From CAVVVS01 sp963751355 (GTDB taxonomy: Bacteria; Bacteroidota; Ignavibacteria; Ignavibacteriales; Ignavibacteriaceae), in assembly GCA_963751355.1 (NCBI GenBank), contig CAVVVS010000130.1, positions 1 through 14,859 on the forward strand: a stretch of 14,859 nucleotides of DNA. The letters are read 5' to 3'. How positions within the stretch are numbered: position 1 is the stretch's first letter; each line of letters opens with the position of its first letter. Made by a program: the position numbers and the translations under genes. The notes beneath the pieces were generated by a model that worked only from the letters and a program-made list of their open reading frames with translations, was not told the DNA's origin and did not search any database. Below, piece after piece: positions 1 to 8,400 of the stretch.

Positions 1-1
1 T

Positions 2-1582
2 GCTGTTTCATTTTATTTTCAGATTACGCCTTTTCTAATTTTCTTAATTATCATTTTCATTCTCTTAACTTTCTTTATAGCTGCAGTTCTTGAGAATTAC
101 CTGGCTGTAGCATTCAATCTCCCTGGTTTAAGCCTTCCGTTTATAATTTCATTGTACATATTTCTTATTTTCATCACGAATTTTGACAATGTTACATATA
201 AGGGGATGGTATTTCTTCAAACCGGTTATATAAGTTTTCTACCCGCAATTATAATCTTGTACTTCAAATCGTTTTCTCTGATATTATTCCAAGCAAGTAT
301 TTTTACGGGAATAATTTTAGCATTTGCCGTATTATTCTTTTCCAGGGTAATGTTCGTCAACAGCATTTTAGCTTTTTTAATTAATTATTTTCTTCTCAAC
401 TTAATTTTCAAGAATCCATCAAGTGAACTTCTAATTTTAACATCTTTCAATTCCATACTCACTGCTTTTGCACTAGGAGGCAGTTTAATTATTCTATCAA
501 GGAAATCGATAATTCTTGTTATACTAGCTTCCCTTTTCATAATTATTTTAACCGGATTCTTTAGCAAATTGTTAGGGAATTATTATTTACCAGTATTGGT
601 TCTACCGTTCAACTTTGTTGTTCTATCCACTCTCTATAGTCTTAAATTTAGGCAAGAACAAAGCGATTTGGTGTTACTGTATTTTAAGCCCGGTTCACCC
701 GAAGAGAATTATTATTACCACAAAAACCGTCAATCGCGTTTCTTTAAATTTAAGAAACTATTCCCGGAGCTTCCGTTTTTCGGAGAATGGTTTGTTTCGC
801 AGGGAATCAACGGAAAAATAACTCACAAAGATGCCTGGAAAGAAGCCTGGGATTTTGTGATAAAAGGAGAAGACAATAAAGAATATACAAACGGCGGAAT
901 TCTTACAAAAGATTATTACTGTTTTAACACACCGTTAGTTGCACCTTTGGACGGGAAAGTTGTCCGGATTTACGAAAATGTTGACGATAATGAAATAGGT
1001 GATGTAAACTTGAAACAAAATTGGGGGAATACAATCGTAATTGAACATGACGACAGTCTCTATTCTTCTATGTCTCATTTACGATCAGGATCAATAAAAG
1101 TGAAAGTGGGCGATAATATCAAGAAAGGTCAATTTATAGCAAGGAGCGGGAATAGCGGTAGAAGTCCTCTTCCTCATCTCCACTTTCAATTTCAAAAGAC
1201 GGATAAACTCGGTGATAAAACACTACGCTTTCCGATTGCGCATTATTATGAAAAGAAGAACGGAGAATACAAGTTAAAAACATTTGATTACCCTTCCGAA
1301 GATGCATTAGTCAGAAACATTGAGCCTCATGAAACACTCAAGAGAGCTTTTGATTTTAAGCTCGACGATGAATTTAAGTTAAAATGTACGATGAATGGGA
1401 AAACATTTAAGGAAAAGTGGGAAGTAAAAGTGGATATTTATAATAATATTTACATTGAGTCTGATCAAAAAGCCGTAGCGTTTATCTATCCGCAGGATAA
1501 AGTATTTTACATGGCAAATTTTGTGGGGAATAAAAAATCCGCCTGTATTATTTTTATATACTTACCATCTGTGTTCCATTAG
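2..1582 (+). CDS. Urea-transporter-like membrane domain fused to M23 peptidase (5' partial, frameshifted)
   Basis: The frame is open from the left edge with no start codon inside it. A TTG at 152 would be an artificial start, because residues upstream of it (numbered from base 2) already belong to the protein. About 200 residues form hydrophobic helices carrying two LPxxxxPF-type motifs (LPGLSLPF, later LPVLVLPF) and FNSILTAFALGG, the repeated signature of the urea transporter (UT) family; only the start of the first UT repeat is missing. A soluble M23 (LytM-like) domain follows, with candidate zinc ligands H275 and D284 (THKDAWKEAWDF), SHL at H359 and HLHF at H392-H394. M23 domains cut peptidoglycan cross-bridges or act as envelope regulators. 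Fusions of UT with M23 are, from memory, known in Bacteroidota, but their substrate is unclear. The frame stops at 1582 after an apparent -1 shift, and the C-terminus continues in another frame. It overlaps the downstream TPR gene through that continuation. The domain calls are firm; urea transport is not demonstrated. Confidence 0.85.
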   Translation, partial: AVSFYFQITPFLIFLIIIFILLTFFIAAVLENYLAVAFNLPGLSLPFIISLYIFLIFITNFDNVTYKGMVFLQTGYISFLPAIIILYFKSFSLILFQASIFTGIILAFAVLFFSRVMFVNSILAFLINYFLLNLIFKNPSSELLILTSFNSILTAFALGGSLIILSRKSIILVILASLFIIILTGFFSKLLGNYYLPVLVLPFNFVVLSTLYSLKFRQEQSDLVLLYFKPGSPEENYYYHKNRQSRFFKFKKLFPELPFFGEWFVSQGINGKITHKDAWKEAWDFVIKGEDNKEYTNGGILTKDYYCFNTPLVAPLDGKVVRIYENVDDNEIGDVNLKQNWGNTIVIEHDDSLYSSMSHLRSGSIKVKVGDNIKKGQFIARSGNSGRSPLPHLHFQFQKTDKLGDKTLRFPIAHYYEKKNGEYKLKTFDYPSEDALVRNIEPHETLKRAFDFKLDDEFKLKCTMNGKTFKEKWEVKVDIYNNIYIESDQKAVAFIYPQDKVFYMANFVGNKKSACIIFIYLPSVFH

Positions 1583-1929
1583 GATATATTGAAGATTTGG
1601 TCTGGGAGGATAACTACCCTATTTCAATTACAGTGAATAGTATGGTGAGATATCTTTCAGAATTTTTTCTATTCATTTCTCAAATGATTACTTCTACTTC
1701 AAATTCGAAATTTAAAACCGTCAACGGTGATAGGACAAATTTTAGAATAGAGACAAGTTTGCAAAATGCCGGGCACGGTCCGTTTTCTTTTTACAAGGAA
1801 AACGGTGAGGGAGTAGTTATAATCGACAGCGAAGCTGGAATTAAAAATTTTAGTTTCAAAATCGGGAACAAACAATTTAAAGCAACTTTCGAAAAACAAA
1901 CGGAGAAACTGCATGAAAACGTACAATAG
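1534..1929 (+). pseudogene. C-terminal continuation of the UT-M23 protein in the -1 frame
   Basis: This frame opens right after a TAA at 1531-1533 and reads about 130 residues to a stop at 1927-1929. Its first residues, LYYFYILTICVPLGYIEDL, follow naturally on VGNKKSA of the preceding frame, whereas the preceding frame ends after a short implausible tail (CIIFIYLPSVFH). A one-base deletion, most easily in the A6 run at 1532-1537, would explain the break; adding one A joins the two frames into a protein of about 640 visible residues. No good start codon or ribosome site serves it as a separate gene: the nearest start is a TTG at 1597. The rest is a beta-rich segment with no recognised motif. 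Its end overlaps the TPR gene start by 17 bp, which suggests that 1929 is the real end of the intact gene. It may be a true mutation, an assembly error or a programmed frameshift. Confidence 0.7.
1902..1905 (+). promoter_or_regulatory. Ribosome binding site for the TPR gene
   Basis: GGAG within ACGGAGAAACTGC lies 7 bp before the ATG at 1913. It sits inside the coding sequence of the upstream frame, which supports translational coupling and the choice of 1913 as start. Confidence 0.5.
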
Positions 1930-2539
1930 AATAGTTTTTTTATTACTCTTTTCTTTAATACCTTTACTATTAGTAGAAGGTCAAAACGATAATAAGATCA
2001 AGACATTTACAAATTCTATTGAGTCCGAAAGTATCGGTAACTATGCACAGGCGCTCAAATATATGACTGACATTTATCCAAATTATCAAGATGATTATTT
2101 TGTAAATTTAAGACTCGGCTGGTTATATTATCTTAATAAAAAGTATGATTTATCCGTCAAATATTATAAAGATGCAATAAAATTAAGTCACAACAGCATT
2201 CAAGCAAACCTTGGGCTTACCTTCCCATATTCTAAAATGAATATGTGGGATACCGTTAAAAAAATTTATTTAAAGATATTAGAAGATGACTCTTACAATT
2301 ATACAGCGAATCTAAGACTAGGACAAATTTATTTAAAAGATAAAGATTACTTGAACGCCAGGAAAGTACTTGAGAAAATTTTTAACCAGTATCCGGCTGA
2401 TTATTCAATAAATTTATCTTTGGGATGGGTTTTTTATAATTTGGGAAATAAATCCAGAGCAAAAGAATTATTTTCAACAGCACTCTGCGCAAGCCCGGGC
2501 GATACTAGCGCAATTGCAGCATTGAATGAAGTAAGATGA
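1913..2539 (+). CDS. Secreted TPR-repeat protein
   Basis: A 208-residue protein with an N-terminal signal peptide (MKTYNRIVFLLLF...LLLVEGQ, probable cleavage near residue 24), hence periplasmic or outer-membrane associated. Residues 40-205 form tandem tetratricopeptide-like helical pairs. Examples are NYAQALKYM...YP at 43-56, LRLGWLYYLNKKYDLSVKYYKDAI at 66-89, LRLGQIYLKDKDYLNARKVLEKIF at 134-157 and LSLGWVFYNLGNKSRAKELFSTAL at 168-191. TPRs act as protein-binding scaffolds; no catalytic residues are visible. The gene overlaps the preceding UT-M23 frame by 17 bp, and its TGA overlaps the next ATG (ATGA), so the three are probably translated together. A plausible role is to link the membrane UT-M23 protein to the outer-membrane barrel, but this is inference from context alone. 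Confidence 0.88.
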   Translation: MKTYNRIVFLLLFSLIPLLLVEGQNDNKIKTFTNSIESESIGNYAQALKYMTDIYPNYQDDYFVNLRLGWLYYLNKKYDLSVKYYKDAIKLSHNSIQANLGLTFPYSKMNMWDTVKKIYLKILEDDSYNYTANLRLGQIYLKDKDYLNARKVLEKIFNQYPADYSINLSLGWVFYNLGNKSRAKELFSTALCASPGDTSAIAALNEVR

Positions 2540-3357
2540 AAAAATTAATAATTTTAACTGCGCTATCGGCTTTTATATTTAAACCGATATACGGACAAAG
2601 CAAAAACAATTATTTTGTCCCTTCTGCATATTACACCCTCGGTAATTATTCAAACCGGACAAGTTCACAGGGATATTCGGTTTATTCTTTATTTACTATC
2701 GATCAATTTGATTACATAGTAGCCGGATACGATATGTTATCCATCAACGATCCACTTTGGAAATATAATCAGCAGATGGTTGTAGCCGGGTTTTATAAAA
2801 ATTTGTTTCCCTTCTTCCTATCCGTTAATGCCGCCTATATTACAGGAAATTTCCATTATAAGCCGTTATTCTATCAATACACCGACTATACAAACATTTA
2901 TAACATAAATGCAAAATACAATATTGATTTATTATTTGTGGGTGCATTTTATACATTTTCAAATATTAGAGGTTATAAAAGTTTATATGTCCATCAGACC
3001 GGAATATCGCTGGATTATTTTATAAATAATATATGGAAAATCGGAGGTAAATTAATAAATTCAAACTTAACCGATAATCGTAATTTGTATAGCGGTATAA
3101 TAAGTGTTTGTTTTTACCCATCCGCGTTATTATCATTTAAGCTTAGCGGTATGATAGGTGAACGGGCATATTATTTTAATGCTGATAACCTAACGGTTTT
3201 TAATCAGGATAATACACAAACCGGTCTATATTCAATTAAGACGGACATATCGCCTATCAATTTATTTCACATTATTCTTTCATACCAATTTTCAAAATTT
3301 GATGCTTATTCGATCAATTATTTTTCCGGCGGTGTGAAATTGAAGATCGCCTATTAA
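2536..3357 (+). CDS. Putative outer-membrane beta-barrel protein
   Basis: A 273-residue protein with a signal peptide (MKKLIILTALSAFIFKPIYGQ, cleavage near residue 20). The mature part is rich in Tyr, Phe, Asn and Ser, with alternating polar and hydrophobic residues typical of transmembrane beta-strands (for example FDYIVAGYDML, NIWKIGGKLINS, LFHIILSYQFSKF). It ends in strand-like GGVKLKIAY with a terminal aromatic residue, as many outer-membrane barrels do. The ATG overlaps the upstream stop (ATGA), a sign of coupling to the TPR gene. The TPR plus barrel arrangement recalls the YaiO-type family, in which TPRs precede a barrel, but I cannot confirm membership. It is the last gene of the + strand cluster; an 84 bp convergent gap follows. 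Barrel architecture is likely, function unknown. Confidence 0.82.
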   Translation: MKKLIILTALSAFIFKPIYGQSKNNYFVPSAYYTLGNYSNRTSSQGYSVYSLFTIDQFDYIVAGYDMLSINDPLWKYNQQMVVAGFYKNLFPFFLSVNAAYITGNFHYKPLFYQYTDYTNIYNINAKYNIDLLFVGAFYTFSNIRGYKSLYVHQTGISLDYFINNIWKIGGKLINSNLTDNRNLYSGIISVCFYPSALLSFKLSGMIGERAYYFNADNLTVFNQDNTQTGLYSIKTDISPINLFHIILSYQFSKFDAYSINYFSGGVKLKIAY

Positions 3358-3441
3358 CTCCTTTGAAAGGCTATAAATTACAATTGAGCAAAATTAACTT
3401 ATTAACTTCTTCTCCATTTTATACATGTTTTCAGAAGTATT
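3358..3441. other. Convergent intergenic gap
   Basis: These 84 bp separate the beta-barrel gene (+) from the lipocalin-like gene (-). A short palindrome CCTTT-G-AAAGG occurs at 3360-3370, but no U-tract follows it. I see no convincing terminator, RNA gene or small ORF here. Confidence 0.4.
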
Positions 3442-3981
3442 TCATTTAAAAATAACCTCTGCATCCGGGGCTTCCTCATAAACGATTTCATGTCCGGGAA
3501 CCCACTCACCGTTTTTCAAATAGCTGGACGAAGACTTTAATCTGCCGTCGTCAAGTACTTCAGCTACTGCTTTAACTTTTGTTATTCCATTTGCATTACC
3601 CTCCACGGCTTCTGTGCTAATAAATTTACCGTTCTCAAATTTCATTGTGCCGTGAGTAAAATATTCTGCGGTAGTGAAATAATAAAACACCAGTTCCTTT
3701 TCCTTGTTATCCCAAACGATTATGGTTTCTCCCCCGTATTCTCCGTTGTTCAGAGAGTGTAAATTACGAACTGCCTTTCCGTTCAACGCCCGTTCCCAGC
3801 ATGAAATATCGACGGCTTCTTTACCCGTCGCTTTATCTACAAATTTTCCTTTCCAGGTTTTACCTATAAATGGTTCAAAAATTTTTAAATGTTCCGATAG
3901 TTCCTCCTGTGCGCTGAGATCAAATGGAAATACTATAAAAAATAACAGAATGACTGATAATAGTTGCTTTGCTTTAAACAT
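3442..3981 (-). CDS. Exported lipocalin-like (DUF1579-like) protein
   Basis: A 179-residue protein with a clear signal peptide (MFKAKQLLSVILLFFIVFPFDLSAQ, cleavage near residue 24), so periplasmic or secreted. The mature part starts LKIFEPFIGKTWKGKF and carries WERALNGKAVRNLHSLNNGEYGGETIIVWD, FYYFTTAEYFTHGTMKFENGKF and SSSYLKNGEWVPGHEIVY. These are hallmarks of a small beta-barrel family related to lipocalin/THAP4-like or DUF1579 proteins, whose members have no settled biochemical role; ligand binding is assumed from the fold. A strong Shine-Dalgarno sequence (AGAGGAG, 3988-3994) 6 bp before the ATG supports the start. It lies 129 bp downstream of the methyltransferase gene on the same strand, so it may have its own promoter. 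Length matches the family as I remember it. Family call moderately sure, function unknown. Confidence 0.82.
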   Translation of the reverse strand: MFKAKQLLSVILLFFIVFPFDLSAQEELSEHLKIFEPFIGKTWKGKFVDKATGKEAVDISCWERALNGKAVRNLHSLNNGEYGGETIIVWDNKEKELVFYYFTTAEYFTHGTMKFENGKFISTEAVEGNANGITKVKAVAEVLDDGRLKSSSSYLKNGEWVPGHEIVYEEAPDAEVIFK

Positions 3982-3987
3982 AATCTT

Positions 3988-3994
3988 CTCCTCT
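3988..3994 (-). promoter_or_regulatory. Ribosome binding site for the lipocalin-like gene
   Basis: AGAGGAG read on the minus strand ends 6 bp before the ATG at 3981. It is the best Shine-Dalgarno match in the window and fixes the start. Confidence 0.6.
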
Positions 3995-4110
3995 GAATGA
4001 TTTGTTATTTTTTTTTAATAGGAAGGTTATAATTCTACCGCTAATATGTAATAAAAAATTATAAAAAACCACAGATATTAAATTTGCCAGTTAATCATTA
4101 ATATTATAAA

Positions 4111-4866
4111 CTATAGTCGCTCTAAAACATAAATCATAAATGGACTTTGATTTTCTTTAAACTCCGAGTAATCATAATTACCGTAGACCTTGCTGGCTTT
4201 TAGTCCTATGCCGAAAATCATTTCTTCGAATTCCTCTTTTAATATCAGTCTAAATTTTATATCCATTACTCTTTTTTCTTTAAGTTTATTTTTCCCATCA
4301 TAAATTTCATAAAACTGGGAACCTGTTACAAGATTTTCATTCTTGTTATATTGCGTTAAAGAATAGATTAATAGCTTATCACTCCCTGTTTTATAATTCC
4401 CAAGTAATTTAAGATGTCCGTCCGCGGATTTAATTTTAACAACCGGATTGTGAAGCGTGCAAATAAATCTTCCTTTAGGAAGAAGATGTTCGTAAATTTT
4501 ACGCAGCGCCAAAATTTGTTTTTCCATATCTAAAATTTCCGAAAAAGAATTAAAAGGGATAAATATCAATTCAAAACGTTGTTTTAGATTTAGTTCACTT
4601 ACATCCATTCGAATTAATTTAACGTCATATTCATAATCTTTTAACTTCTCCTTAAATCGATGCAGCATTTTTGCGGAATAGTCAAGACATGTGAGTTTTG
4701 CACCGGATTTCAATAAAGGTATAGAAACCCTTCCTGTACCGCACATCAGTTCAAGGATTTCTCTTTTAATTTTACCGGCTTCATTTATAAAGAATTGTAC
4801 GTCAAATGCTGTGCTAACGTAAAGATCATACACATCGGCAATAATATCATAATTTATATTTTTCAT
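4111..4866 (-). CDS. Class I SAM-dependent methyltransferase
   Basis: A 251-residue cytoplasmic protein with a Rossmann-fold methyltransferase core. Motif I is ILELMCGTGRVSIPL at residues 37-51, the glycine-rich loop that binds S-adenosylmethionine. The acidic motif II residue is D62 in LTCLDYSAKML, contacting the SAM ribose. A further acidic site is RMDVSEL at 86-92, and the post-IV segment is FELIFIPFNSFSEI at 98-111. An N-terminal YDIIADVYDLYV segment is typical of the Methyltransf_25/11 type. The C-terminal half, with KFRLILKEEFEEMIFGIGLKASKVYGNYD, is the usual cap for small-molecule substrates. The substrate cannot be told from sequence; Trp, Phe and Tyr residues are not diagnostic. It sits 82 bp after the small secreted protein gene, and a terminator-like fold in that gap suggests it is not necessarily co-transcribed with it. 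No strong ribosome site precedes the ATG. Confidence 0.9.
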   Translation of the reverse strand: MKNINYDIIADVYDLYVSTAFDVQFFINEAGKIKREILELMCGTGRVSIPLLKSGAKLTCLDYSAKMLHRFKEKLKDYEYDVKLIRMDVSELNLKQRFELIFIPFNSFSEILDMEKQILALRKIYEHLLPKGRFICTLHNPVVKIKSADGHLKLLGNYKTGSDKLLIYSLTQYNKNENLVTGSQFYEIYDGKNKLKEKRVMDIKFRLILKEEFEEMIFGIGLKASKVYGNYDYSEFKENQSPFMIYVLERL

Positions 4867-4875
4867 TACAGTCCA

Positions 4876-4942
4876 ATTAAAAATAAATCGAGCTTAAAAG
4901 TAATTTATTCATGAAACATTGATAATTTCATCATGCGCTCAA
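4876..4942 (-). terminator. Possible terminator after the GH3/small secreted protein pair
   Basis: On the minus strand TTGAGC (4937-4942) can pair with GCTCGA (4888-4893; five Watson-Crick pairs and one G-U). An inner ATGAAA/TTTCAT stem lies at 4911-4931, and the tail is U-rich (TTTATTTTTAA). The stem is short and its loop long, so this is a weak call. Confidence 0.3.
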
Positions 4943-4948
4943 TTATAT

Positions 4949-5458
4949 TTAATTACAAAATTTGACCGATGTATCATTTAAATAATACTCGTACCTCACA
5001 ACTCTTGTCCCGGATGATGTTGGATTGGATGAACAACTGTTACAACCACTGGTGTTGTTTCCGGAGTAGTTTTCCTTTACTTCAATACGTTTACTTTCAT
5101 CGATAAAATAAGGTTCACTAAAAATTACACTGTAATGCGGTTGTACAATTCCGATCTTTACTGAATCAAAAAAAATCTGACTATTAACGACTAAAAAGTA
5201 ATTGCCTGTTGAATCCGTCAAATCAATTTTATGTTCATAATCTGTAATTATATTTGGTATAGTCATATACCCGTTTCCAAAATTCTTTGAACTTCCGTAC
5301 AACTGTACTGTATAATTTGATTTGTCTTTCAGACTGTCGCACACAATTGTGCCGCTTACATAATACCGGGTATAAGGCGGAGGAGCAGGCTCGGTGCCGT
5401 AATTAGCTGCAATCAGGGAAAGGAGTAAAACTATGATTATAAGTTTTACAGATTTCAT
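4949..5458 (-). CDS. Small secreted protein of unknown function, coupled to GH3
   Basis: I do not recognise this 169-residue protein. It begins with a signal peptide (MKSVKLIIIVLLLSLIAANYG); no lipobox cysteine follows, so it is probably soluble and exported. The mature part reads like a beta-sandwich: YYVSGTIVCDSLKDKSNYTVQLYG, then a DLTDSTGNYFLVVNSQIFFDSVKIGIV segment similar in style to transthyretin-like or carboxypeptidase-regulatory domains. The C-terminal 40 residues are rich in Ser, Asn and Cys with a CNSC motif, and a further Cys sits two residues from the end, so disulphides are possible. Its ATG lies 1 bp beyond the GH3 stop, implying translational coupling and a role connected with that enzyme, for example on the cell surface. 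It has no T9SS sorting domain of its own. Confidence 0.78.
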   Translation of the reverse strand: MKSVKLIIIVLLLSLIAANYGTEPAPPPYTRYYVSGTIVCDSLKDKSNYTVQLYGSSKNFGNGYMTIPNIITDYEHKIDLTDSTGNYFLVVNSQIFFDSVKIGIVQPHYSVIFSEPYFIDESKRIEVKENYSGNNTSGCNSCSSNPTSSGTRVVRYEYYLNDTSVKFCN

Positions 5459-5459
5459 T

Positions 5460-8400
5460 TTATCGTAAAAGTATCATCTTCTTCGTTCTGGAAAAATCAC
5501 CTGAACTTAATCGATAAAAATATACTCCGCTCGACGCTTCTCTTTGTGATATATCCTTTCCGTCCCACACCGTTTCATAATTACCTTTTTCAAGGTATGA
5601 ATCTATTAATGTTTTAACCAATTGCCCCATCGTATTAAATATTTCAATTTTTACATTTCCGGATTTAGGGATATAATAATGAATTGTAGTTGAAGGATTA
5701 AATGGATTCGGGAAATTATTATCGAGGACATATTCACACGGAGAAGAATTAACTTTTCCGTTTATAATTACATTCGTACTAGTTGTATCTACATTATAAA
5801 TTTCAAATTCATAAATGGAATATCCCCATTCGGTAGCTCTTTGAATCCCGTACATTCTTACATACCGTGCATCATTATTTAGATCTATTTTGTCAACGCC
5901 TCCGTTGCTGTTAGTAATATGTGCAGCATCTGTCCAATCAACGGCATCGTTCGATACCTGGATATAATAATTTTTACCGTAAGCGACTTCCCAGTACAAC
6001 CGAACTTGATTTATATGTTCAACTGATCCAAGGTCAACCTGTATAAATTGCGGATCGCTAAACTGCGAGGACCACCTTGTACTCATCTGACCGTCAACTG
6101 CGTTCTTTCCTTCAGTTCCTGTTTTCTCAACTGATGAGACAGTTACCGTTTTATTTAGAGCCAAGTTTACGGGAGGCTGTGAATATACGGTAACGGTTGA
6201 ACTATCTACATTATTTTCTTCCAGGCATTCGTTAATGTTATTATCCGGATCAACCACAGCTTCAACTTTAAACTTGCCGGTCGCATCGGTTATCCATTTA
6301 TTGGTACCTGATGATCCTGCATCAGCGCAAATTAATGCCATTCCTCCTGCAGGTATTGATTTATTGAAGCCTTCTGCCTGGCTAACTTTTTTCCCGTTTA
6401 TCATGAAATCAATTGTTGTATTAACTCCCGCCGGACTGGCACCTGTCCCGCGATTAAGCACCGTAGCTAATATGAGCACACTGTCACCTTTTACCGGGTA
6501 AGCTGGTACAGTTCGAATATTTGCTATTTGTAAATCCGGCTTTAAAGAAGTCTGCTGGATTGTGAAATTACCGGACAGAGGTAAGTCATCAGAGGATCCT
6601 CCTATTTTAGCTGTATATTCTCCCGGCTGTACTTCATATGCAGAATCAGATTCGTTATAATAATAAAGTTCTTCCGGTGAAATCGTGAACTTTACGCTTT
6701 TAGTTTCTCCGGGGTTTAGTGTTATTCTTTTAAATCCCTTTAATTGTTTTTTGGGCATCACTGGATTATTAAAACCATAAGAAAGATATAACTGTACAAC
6801 CTCATCACCTGTTCTACTGCCCGTGTTTTTTACATCTGCAGATACATTTACTATTTGTCCTGCAGGTACCGCTGAAGGAGTTATCACAAGATTACTGAAT
6901 GAAAATGTGGTATAGGTCAATCCAAAACCGAAGGCAAATTGCGGCTTATAACCTTTTTCATCGAACCATCTATATCCGCAACCGAAATCATCGGTATAAT
7001 CTGCATTCCATGCCGGCAGCTGCGAATCATTCAAAGGCATTGTTACAGGTAATTTTCCTCCGGGATTATAATCGCCGAATAGAACATCAGCAATTGCATT
7101 GCCGCCTTCCTGTCCTGGATAAAAAGCATAAACAAGTCCTTTGATGTTATTTATACTTGCACTAATACCGCATATTCCGCCGCTTTCCAAAATTACGATA
7201 ATATTTTTATTAGTAGCTGCCAGGTAATTAATCAAATCCTGCTGTTTACCAGGAAGATTTATTGATCCGCCGACTCGATCGAATCCTTCTCCCTCCTGGG
7301 TATTATCCAAGCCCCCCACATAAACCACAACATCAGCCTGTTGGGCAGCAGTTAACGCCGCGCCGAAACCGCTCACATCGTTACTGTTTATGTCACAGCC
7401 TTTTGAATAAATTACATTGCTGCTTCCAAATTTGTTTTCAATTGCTTCTTTCGGACTAACGGAATAAAAAGGTGTGACATAGCTGCTTCCGGATCCATCC
7501 AATTGTGCAACGGCTGCACTTGGACCTATTAATGCTATTGTATTAATTGAATCTTTATTTAAAGGCAAAATATTACCTTCATTTTTAAGCAAAACAATTG
7601 ATTTCAAAGCTGCTTCTAATGCAAGGTTCTGATGTTCTTTGCTATTAACATCATCCGGGTTTCCGGGTGGATAGTAATCCAGCAAACCAGCCATGATTTT
7701 TGTTCGCAAAACTTTTCTCACAGCATCATCGATTATTGATTCCGGCACTGCACCTGTTCCTACGAGTGTAAGCAAATCATTCTTATAGTCATCAGAGCCC
7801 ATGTCAACATTACATCCTGCTTTTATTGCTTTTTCGCTATTCCAAATTGAGCCCCAATCAGACACAACATAATATGGAAATCCCCAATGATTACGCAGAA
7901 TATTAGTGAGCAGATTTGAATTTTCGGCAGCTTTTTCTCCATTAATAAGATTATATGAATTCATTATGGAAAATGCACCTGCATTTTGAACTGCAGAACG
8001 AAAATTCCAGCCATACTCCTCCATTAATAATCGTTGGCTGATAATATCATTATTTGAAGTCCGGTTTATTTGTCTGTTAACACCGTTAAAATGTTTCGCT
8101 GTTGCAATGCACCCGGTATTTTGAATCCCTTTAATCAAAGAAGAAGTTATTTGAGCTATCAAATAAGAATCTTCCCCACCGCTTTCAGAACTTCTCCCGT
8201 TACGCGGGTCTCTCGTAACATCCATACATGGTCCCAATGCCTGATTCTTTCCTTTGCCCCTAAACTCCTGTCCCATCGCAGCACCGACTTTATATATTTC
8301 CGAAGGATCCCAGGTTGCCGCCATTGCGATTCCGACAGGAAAGGCAGTTGCCTGACCGTCTCTAACTCCGTGAGGTCCATCCGCCATAATAAAACCGGGA

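Noticed and set aside
1597..1929. Independent small gene starting at TTG 1597
   Set aside because: There is no ribosome site or signal, and its sequence and position fit better as the shifted C-terminus of the upstream protein.
3360..3370. CCTTT-G-AAAGG palindrome as a terminator between convergent genes
   Set aside because: The stem is only 5 bp with a single-base centre and no U-run.
3704..4000. 98-codon open frame on the + strand
   Set aside because: It lies antisense within the lipocalin-like gene, which has a signal peptide, family motifs and a strong ribosome site.
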